A stretch of 64,000 bases of DNA, from positions 5,197,864 to 5,261,863 of the forward strand of contig NW_020954630.1 in assembly GCF_900497805.2 (NCBI RefSeq), written 5' to 3'. A program made the position numbers and the translations under genes. Under the pieces are notes generated by a model. That model was not told where the DNA came from and did not search any database. It saw nothing but the letters and a program-made list of their open reading frames with translations. Source of the DNA: Vombatus ursinus. Lineage: Eukaryota > Chordata > Mammalia > Diprotodontia > Vombatidae. This document shows positions 56,435 to 64,000 of this stretch, piece by piece. Every line of letters starts with the position of its first letter. Within the stretch, counting starts at the first letter, position 1.

Positions 56435-56935
56435 AATTGTTATGAACTTTTATTTTTTCAATTGACAAGCATTATTTTTCTCTCCTTCCCAAATCCATCA
56501 CCATTGGGGGGAAAAAAAGAAAAAGAAAAACTATCCCATTGAAACAAATATGCAAAGTTAAGCAAAACAAATCCCCACACTGGTATTGTATTAATCAATT
56601 AATTACAATTAATATAATATATTAATTTTATTAATCAATAATTAATTAACCAATTAATAGGTGTATTAATGTATTAATCTGCATCTGGAGTCAATCATCT
56701 TTCTATCAGGGAATGGGTAAAATGTTTCATTATTGGTCCTCTGTAAATGTGTTTGGTCATTGAGCTTATCAGACTTAAGTCTTTATTTTTTTCTTTATAT
56801 TATTATCAGTCTTGTATAAATTGTTCTCCTGGTTCTGTTCACTTGATTCTGCATCTATTTATTCATGCAACTCTTCCCAGTTTTCTCCAATTCATTGTAT
56901 CAAACCTTTGAATGCATATTGTTAGGTGGAAGTTT
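56435..56935 (-). mobile_element. Marsupial L1 3' end with AT expansion
   Basis: TTTTTTCAATTGACAAGCAT, TATGCAAAGTTAAGCAAAAC, CTGCATCTGGAGTCAATCAT, TATAAATTGTTCTCCTGGTT and CAACTCTTCCCAGTTTTCTC on plus match the complement of the L1 3' UTR. About 100 bases of ATTAATTA repeats sit at 56585-56690. Confidence 0.8.
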
Positions 56936-57647
56936 TATATGACTTCATGAGCTTTTTTTTTTTTTTTACAAGATGCATTAAACTTTAAAACGTATTTTGC
57001 CTTTGCCTATTTGTCTCACTTTACGTGATTCAAGCATATCTTCTTTGGCTGCTAGAACTTCATACTTGGGCCCCATTTGTTGCAATTCAAGGGTAGAGTC
57101 ATCTGTTTCTCTCATCTATCCCCATAGCATTTTAGCATGCTTCTCAAGAATTGTAGACTGACCTAGATAAGGAAGAAGTGTAGGTTCCAGTTCTGGACAT
57201 CCCAGGCAAAACTGTGGATTAAGAAGTTTATTTTCAGCACTCCTTTTTATTACATGTGAAACCCTCTGGATCTCTTTGGGTGTTACATACTACAAATACC
57301 CCACCCCCTTACCTACCCACACACAATTCCAGAAGTATTCCTGCACTCCAAATATTCCCAAATGTGTCTTCTCATATGAACATATACTTGTCCCATCTCC
57401 CATTCCTTCAGGGTCCTCCTAGGTGACTCAAATTAATCAGGTAAACTAAATTGCAAAGGTGCCCTAGTGACCAATAGACATAGTAAGTGTTACTGCTCTT
57501 TGAGAATGTGTGTGTTTCAAGCAAAGTTTCCAGTGTTTTGAGTAGAGGAAACTAATGGCTGCTCAGCTACATGAATGGGTCTAGTGAAGAGATAGTGGGT
57601 GTGACTGGGATAATTTTGGGCCATCATAGTCAACAATAGCATCATTC

Positions 57648-57680
<33 letters not shown>

Positions 57681-57770
57681 TACACACTTACATATATACA
57701 TATATGTTACATATATATGGGGGAGAGAGAGAGAAAGAGAAAGACACACACACACACACACACACAGAGA
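57648..57770 (+). repeat. Compound (TA)n(CA)n(GA)n microsatellite
   Basis: TA repeats to 57670, mixed CATATA, a short GA block, then (CA)n to 57765. Confidence 0.95.
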
Positions 57771-57784
57771 ATATGAGAACATGA

Positions 57785-57990
57785 ACCAGTAAGATTCAAT
57801 GAATTTACATTCAACAACAAATAACTAAACACCTGTTTGCAAGGCACTATGCTCAATATTGGGAATAAAAGGGAACAAAAAAAAAGAAATGGTCCATTCC
57901 TTGAATGAGCTTACATTTTGCTAAGAGGATGCAACACATACACAGATAATAAATACAATGTTAAGTCAGAACAGAAAGTTTTCCTGTGAC
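57785..57990 (-). repeat. L2 LINE 3' end
   Basis: CTAAACACCTGTTTGCAAGG, CACTATGCTCAATATTGGGA and TTGAATGAGCTTACATTTTG on plus. Confidence 0.65.
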
Positions 57991-58744
57991 CCCCAATCAC
58001 ACCAGAAACACTGTATTCTGCTTATATCTAAGGCTAGCCTAGGTCTCAGATATAAGTACCAAAAGATCTATTAACTGTAGCTTTATTATTCTAACATATC
58101 AAGGAAGATTTTCTAAAAAAGGAGTTGAATTCTGCATCACCTCCTTTCTCAAGGCAAAACTCCTGCAGACACAGATGGCTTTTGCCAGAGTCCATACTGT
58201 AAGTCCACTTTGGTATTGTTAAACATCTGTTTTTGGAAGCTGTGGTTAGGGTGCTGTAGCATGTTGAGGTACTGAATGACTAATTCTTTTATAAAATACA
58301 TATGCTGAATGTAATAAAGGTTGGATAATGGAATTCTCAGTGACCATTTATATTTTATTCCCTTAATAGCATCTGATCTATTTTTCAGGAGGTTTAGCTT
58401 TCCATACTAGAGCTCAGGAAAACTGTGCTTTGCACAATGTGAAGCTGCATGAGACTCTGGGCGTCATCTCAAGCTGTTAATTTGTGAATATGGAACACAG
58501 GCTTCTAAAAAAAAATATATGTGGGGGGGAGGTGGGGGAAGAATAAAAAGGAACCAGCCCAGATCTGCTGATTAATTTGGGGAGACCTAGGGAAATATTC
58601 ATTCAAAACATTTTAAAAGGTCATAGTCTGTCTTCCAGCATGTTCATATTATTCCTCTTGAAGATAATGAGAGTCTAAAGGATGAATGTGGCCCTTTAGA
58701 TAGGTTAGTAGCTGCAAGAAAGACAGCTGTGGTTTGGTGAAAAG
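57991..58744. other. Intronic stretch without recognised repeats
   Basis: Only a G-rich patch at 58522-58540 stands out. Confidence 0.4.
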
Positions 58745-58915
58745 ACAAGGGAAAAGGAATTAGGAAACTAGTGCTCTCGACCAGTCTTTGCTGCCAGGCA
58801 CTGTGTGTCCTTGGACAAGTTAATTCACCAATTTGGGTTTCCATTTTCTTATCTTCAAAATGTGGAGATTTGACTAAAGGGCTCCCAAATTATCTTCTGG
58901 CTCCAACATCTAAAA
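58745..58915 (+). repeat. MIR3/THER2-type SINE
   Basis: CACTGTGTGTCCTTGGACAA, GGGTTTCCATTTTCTTATCT and TTATCTTCTGGCTCCAACAT. Confidence 0.7.
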
Positions 58916-60354
58916 TCATCTTTATCTCTTTCTTTTCTAGTATCTTACCTGTGGACCAAAGCTTGCCCTGGAAATTTTGGTGGTGGTGGGTGGTTCTAAA
59001 TTAACAAATAGGATTTACTTTTCTATGGCTACCTAGTATTTTGGGTTGGTTTGTTTTTTATTATTACCATAATGCTTAAAATCAGCACTGCAGATTTTGT
59101 AGAATTTTTTTAAACCACTAAAGTCAGAGTATATCTTGGTTTCTTTTGCCTTTATTTTCATTTTTCTCAGTAGTTCCTGAAATACCCAGAGGCATTAGCA
59201 AATATGACGAGGGAAAACTTAAAGGAAAATTGGAAGTTTATCATTTTGTTGGGTTTTTAAGGCATATCTGAAAGGAGAGCATATTTAATGGAGTTGAGAG
59301 AAATTAACAGTTTTCTGGGGAAGGTGCAAGATGAGAAGGGGAGACAAAACAACCCCAGCTGTGCTGGCTGGCAGAAGGAATGTCCAGGCAGCCACTTTTG
59401 GAGAGGTGACACGTTGCCAACAGGGGCACCTGGAGCTGATATTAGAAACCCCAATAAGGAAGCAAATCGATGGAAGAGTTTCAAGACCAGGATATCATTT
59501 TAAACTCAATTAAATGAAGGCAGCAAAGGGTGAAGTAATGGGATTTAACTTGTAGGACCAAAGGGGAGTCTGCTTAGAGTGGTGCAAATTCAAGAATTTT
59601 AAAGAGCAGGGCTTTTGGAAATGCATGAATATAAAATATCAGGAATGGGAAGGGTCTAAATAAAGATTTCATTGGAATAATGTTCTGGCTGAGGTAAATT
59701 CTGATCATATTCTGGAACTAATAATGGCAAAGTCTCATCCTTAAAAAAATAAAAAGGCCTTGGAAGATTTTGGTTTTAATAGACCTCTCTAATGGTCTCT
59801 GGTTTCACAAGAAAAAAAAAAATCAAGTCCATTTGTGGAGATAAGATTCTAGCTCCTCTAAGATTATTCTACCATATTCTCAGAAGTTTTTTTAGTGTGC
59901 TAATTATGTGCATATAGAAATGGGTTCATTTGCTAGTAGGTTCACCTGTCTGGAAATGGACTAACTCTCCCTGCCAAATGGGGGGAAGAACCCACATTAA
60001 AATCATTAGGATTTTTTGGTTCTGACTAGGGATAAACTGAATAAACAAGTTCTTCCATCTTGCACTTCCCTTTTCAGTTCTCCAGTCCTGGGTAACCTCT
60101 TTCCAATCTTTTAATGGATTCCATTACTTTGTCCATGCTGTATGTTCATCAAGGGCAACTTTCCATTTGCTTTGCTAAATGGTCTCCTTTAAAGTTTGAC
60201 ATTTTCAAGTGGCCCTTAATAGTTCTTGTTTTCCCCCATTGGTTTCCACTCACTGATTGGTCTTTGTGAAAATAGCTAGAGGTTCCACCCTCTGATAGAG
60301 GCCAACTCAGATAACATCTTCCAAATTGGAAGTGGACCTGGGCTGTAATAGGAA
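58916..60354. other. Intronic stretch without recognised repeats
   Basis: About 1.4 kb; no gene or named repeat seen. Confidence 0.4.
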
Positions 60355-60493
60355 TAATGTTAGTAATAATAATAATTGCTATTATGTATATAGCACTTTA
60401 AGACTTGCAAAGCAATTTACAGGTACTGTTTTATTTTTGTCCTCCCAACACCCCTGAGAAGTAAGTACCATTTACAGATGAGGAAATGGAAAG
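60355..60493 (-). repeat. MIR/THER1-type SINE, 3' half
   Basis: ATAGCACTTTAAGACTTGCA, CTCCCAACACCCCTGAGAAG and TTTACAGATGAGGAAATGG on plus. Confidence 0.75.
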
Positions 60494-60675
60494 TTTTTTT
60501 TGTCTGTTTGCTTTTACAGTATGATTATTATGGATATGTTTTGCATGACTACACATGTATAACCTATATCAAATTGCTTGCCTTCTCGGGGGGGGGGGGG
60601 TGGAGGGAAGAAGGGAGAGAATTTGGAACTCAAAGGTTTATAAATGAATGTTAAAAATTAATAAAAAGAAAAGAA
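60494..60675 (+). mobile_element. Marsupial L1-type 3' end
   Basis: ATGTTTTGCATGACTACACA, AACCTATATCAAATTGCTTG, a 12-base G-run at 60589-60600, AGAATTTGGAACTCAAAGG and an AATAAAAAG end. Strongly 5' truncated and lying between two MIR halves. Confidence 0.7.
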
Positions 60676-60835
60676 AGGCTTCAACTATAATTATTCCAAT
60701 TGTACAGTTGAGGAAACTGAGGTTCAGAAAAACTAAATGATTGACCTAAAGTCATAGCTAGTAGTTTGTAGAACTGGGACCAAGGTATTCTTACTCCAAA
60801 TTCCCTAGTCCCTCCTCCTACACCACATTATGAAT
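60676..60835 (-). repeat. MIR-type SINE, 5' half
   Basis: TTCCAATTGTACAGTTGAGG, AAACTGAGGTTCAGAAAAAC and ACACCACATTATG on plus. Confidence 0.7.
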
Positions 60836-61084
60836 CCTCCATAATGGTGGTGGTGGCAAAGCTGCAGATTCTCTTTCATCAGAAGCTGTGGAGGACATTG
60901 CAAAAGTTGCCAGGGAGAAAGCCAGCAGTATTAAGCTATTAAGTAAGAAGCATGAGTATGTGGTGACTAACTGCTGCAAATCATTTTGAAGTGAGGCAGT
61001 TTTTTTCTTTTCATGTGTTTAGTGAAGTTGGTGAAAAGTTAGGGGGAAACATCTTGGCTTCAAGTCAGAAAAAACATTCTAATA
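60836..61084. other. Short unique intronic stretch
   Basis: No feature recognised. Confidence 0.35.
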
Positions 61085-61270
61085 ACTAGAGTTGTCTAGA
61101 AATTGAATGGGTTGTTGCTGGAGGTTATTAACTCCCCACAATTAGAGGTATCCAGCCAGAGGTCTAGTAACCATAGATTAGATCCAGGAGGTTATAAAGT
61201 AGATTGCCGTGGTAGTTGGGATATTGAAATGAATTATTTCTTAGATACCTTTCAACTTGATGATTTTTAT
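61085..61270 (+). repeat. L3/CR1-like LINE 3' end
   Basis: TGTCTAGAAATTGAATGGGT, TTATTAACTCCCCACAATTA, GAGGTATCCAGCCAGAGGTC and ATACCTTTCAACTTGATG follow the CR1/L3 3' order. Confidence 0.6.
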
Positions 61271-62414
61271 CATTGTACAATATATGGGTTCTCCAGGTCC
61301 ATTATGGTCCATAGGTCCATTGCCTTCATCATTATCCCACAATTTTGTTATCTTTTGCTTTTCTTACTGGATAAAAGTGTATACTTCTAGGATCAATCAC
61401 TGGGAAGAAAAGCCTTCCTGAATACTCAGTAATATTGCCTTTTCTTAATCAATTCTTTGCTCAGCCTCACTGCACAGGACTATCATTGGCCTTGATCTGC
61501 CACCATGGCAATGCCTGGCACCCTGCTCTTTTCACAAACCTTATCATTGTTCCATGGTGATGTGTATTGTCAAGAAAAGGAAACTCTGGTTTTCTTTTCA
61601 TTTATCAGTATATAACAGTGAGTCAAAAAGCATGAATTGACACAAATTGGAAATGGAGTTTATAAATTTTTTTTAAAATGTACATTAACTATTGGAATAA
61701 GAGGATAAAATCTTCATCAAATGGGGGAGAATCAGTGGACTGAATGACTGCTGGATTTCAGTTTGACCCACTGACTTTCCAAATATTGGCAAAGAAACTT
61801 GAACATATGAAATTAATGAATGTGCCCAGATGGCTGGATGATACCAAGAGAAGAACAAAGAAAATAATTCAAAGATGAATGTTATGTTAGAGGGCCCATC
61901 ACCAGGGAATCCTTTCCAAGGGGAGGGAACAGGGTTTTAATCAGCCAATACAGTCAATGAAGGTGAGAAAGAAGTGGTCAGTGGAACTTCTACTCCACAC
62001 AGGAAAGTGATGGTTGGGTGTGACATGTCTCATTTCCTCGCAGTGTGGTTATGTGGCACTTACCAATTTGGCTATTTGAGGGAATCTGAGGTTGTGTTGG
62101 TACAAAGCATTGCTGATGACTTGTCTAAAGTAGTTTATATTACTTCTTAACTGCTTGCTGTGCTTGAAATTGGACAGATAATAAGCCGCAGCTGAAGCAA
62201 TTAGTCTGCAGTTTTTGACTCCATTACCTTCACTTATGTATGCAGCTGAATAGTTACACTGAGATACTTAAAGCTTAGTTGCAGCATATTACTTGTCAGA
62301 AGTGAATTTGCAACTTAGATGTTGATTTATTGTTAATTTCATTCAGTGGGGATACCATTTTAAACTTTCAGTTGACTGCTGGCTAATGTATGATGATAAG
62401 ATGTTTTACAGGGG
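61271..62414. other. Intronic stretch without recognised repeats
   Basis: About 1.1 kb. 62100-62400 is balanced in composition, free of low-complexity sequence, and could be conserved non-coding DNA. Confidence 0.4.
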
Positions 62415-62590
62415 TACATAGACTCACAGGAGGAGAGATATAAGATTAGAAATAAGTTTTGAGGTCATCTAGGCCAACTTGTTCATTATATTGAGGAAGA
62501 ATGGGAATGAGAGACTAAATGATTTATCTAAAATGAGTTTCAAACCTAGTCCACGAACCCACTTCTAGGGCTCTTTTCTCTATACTAGTC
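62415..62590 (-). repeat. MIR3/THER2-type SINE
   Basis: TTTTGAGGTCATCTAGGCCA and AATGATTTATCTAAAATGAG on plus. Confidence 0.65.
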
Positions 62591-63749
62591 TTGGAATGGT
62601 ATTTTATTACTTCTCCTTCAATTTCTATGATGAACTTGTTTTTTAAAATAAGTTTCGGTTATAAATATGTTGATACAATAAATTTAAATACATTGGAACC
62701 AATTTTGCTTGAATTTTTGTCAAACTGTGAATTAGGTTCCCATCAAGTCCTTTTGGTTTGTTTCTTTTCTTTTTCCTCTGATATGTATTGCCTAAGTCTT
62801 TGGGCTTCTTTAAATCATGAAGGAAATCATATGGCCTGAAGACATATTTAAGACTAGGATGAAAACATGATGCAGGTTGTCATCAAAAGGACCTATCTCA
62901 TTAAATGCTATTATGAATAGTAAAGAGCAGGAAAACCAAAGATAATCTTTAAAAATTTGTCCTAAAAAGCACACCTCATTTGTTCATTAGTAAAATGTGG
63001 CTGAGTCGGTGAAGGACTTGGTTGGTATGTTCCCTAGTCTTAGTTTAACTTCGCATCACCTACTAAGGGCTAGCTAGTTACAGAGAAGCAGGCTTCTGTT
63101 GGTTGTGAATAGGAGAGACTCACTTTTCGCTATGTGCATGTGGAATTTAGATTTGCTTGCCAACCAGACCCACTCAGCTACTACCAGTGTGTAGTAGCTT
63201 TCATATGTCTCATTTGTCCTTAAAGATATGTCATAAGATATGTTTTGGAGAAAAATGGATTAGCTGTGGTCAAGTTCACCATTTCAAGGTTGTCAGTTAT
63301 CAGCAGAGATTTACTATCAGCTTTATTGGTCAATTTAGAATTGTCTGTGTTAGAAACATGTTTTTTGAAAATACAGTTGGGGAGCATGCTGATTTAAAGA
63401 CACACTAATCTTACTTTAGTTATTAAAGATGATAGCATGTGAAAAATAACTATTTGAAAGCTATCAAGTACATAAAAAGTACTGAGTGCTCTTGATACCT
63501 TTGGATTGCCTGAATCCAGTCTCTTTTGAGAGTATTTTATTAGTTTAAGTAACTTTTCAAAAAGTCATATCTTGAACCTGGTGCATGTGAAAACACAGTT
63601 AGTGTTTGGACTAAGGCTTGAAATAGGTTAGTCTCTTGTTCTGGGATAGTTTGTTCTAACTAGATGAATCAATGATTTTTTAAAAAGGTAAATAGGAGTT
63701 TTTTGTTTATTTTCTACCAACCCCTCTTATGTAGCTAATCAAAATGATC
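62591..63749. other. Intronic stretch without recognised repeats
   Basis: The open frames at 62591-62839 and 63157-63408 have no family signature. Confidence 0.4.
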
Positions 63750-63835
63750 AAAACAATGGTAATACTTATTACTTATGCTTGTATGGTATTTTGAAGTTTG
63801 CAAATTGTTTTTAGGTAAATTATCTCATATCATGT
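63750..63835 (-). repeat. THER1/MIR 3'-end fragment
   Basis: TTGTATGGTATTTTGAAGTT, TGCAAATTGTTTTTAGG and AATTATCTCATATC on plus. Confidence 0.55.
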
Positions 63836-64000
63836 GGTGTATTTAAATACTTACAGACTTGATAAGAACCTGAGGAAAGATAAACAAGTGAATTCATTAA
63901 TTATGCTTCTGATCTATCCTTTGCCAGAAAATTAATATTTTTTAACTTAAGTTATGCCTTGAATTTAGTATTAGTTAATAAAAATATCTTCACAAATATT

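Larger units (their letters stand above)
49681..64000 (+). other. DPP6: DPP6 intron downstream of exon 1S (5' part)
   Basis: Everything after the donor at 49681 is inferred to be intron, because no further DPP6 exon, notably the one encoding ELVGSNPP and the transmembrane segment, is seen before the window ends. DPP6 introns in mammals are very long, so this is expected. Confidence 0.75.

Noticed and set aside
57781-57792. ATGAACCAG as a possible start of the DPP6-K type N-terminus (MNQ...)
   Set aside because: The frame stops at the fourth codon (TAA) and lies in an L2-flanked microsatellite.

Overview
The window looks like nuclear DNA from a marsupial (metatherian). It is AT-rich and gene-poor, and full of short interspersed repeats whose heads, cores and tails read like marsupial MAR1 and WSINE1-type SINEs, MIR/THER1 and MIR3/THER2 SINEs, L2 and L3/CR1 LINE ends, and a marsupial-type L1 3' end. 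Family names are recalled from sequence, not from a database search; the species is not resolved.

Only one piece of a host gene can be supported. At 49624-49680 (+) a 19-codon first coding exon encodes MTTAKEQNAPGKSVQQQEQ and ends at a GT donor in phase 0. It matches the N-terminus of the short isoform of DPP6 (DPPX-S), the single-pass membrane partner of Kv4 potassium channels. A CpG island (about 48841-49310) and a GC-rich leader precede it. The rest of DPP6, including its transmembrane segment and beta-propeller, lies downstream of the window.

Layout: 1-48.4 kb is repeat-dense DNA, upstream of the short-isoform promoter and possibly inside an intron of longer DPP6 isoforms. It holds dozens of SINE copies, often nested (3.2-3.8, 8.6-9.8, 16.6-17.8, 23.2-24.4 and 28.3-29.0 kb), two hAT-like palindromic mini-transposons (22.5 and 23.3 kb), and a large inverted repeat at 37.2-39.1 kb whose outer arms are about 95% identical. 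From 48.5 to 49.7 kb lies the CpG-island promoter, leader and exon. From 49.7 to 64 kb is DPP6 intron, starting with a long (TG)n(AG)n tract about 20 bases past the donor. I recognise no interspersed repeat from 48.5 to about 53.5 kb; beyond that there are only scattered L1, L2, L3 and SINE copies.

I see no operon, CRISPR array, structural RNA gene, LTR element or endogenous retrovirus, and no intact transposon gene. I found no new multi-gene system. The items most worth a second look are the inverted repeat, the short-isoform promoter and leader (overlapping mini-uORFs and a strong C-tract/G4 motif) and the dinucleotide tract beside the splice donor.
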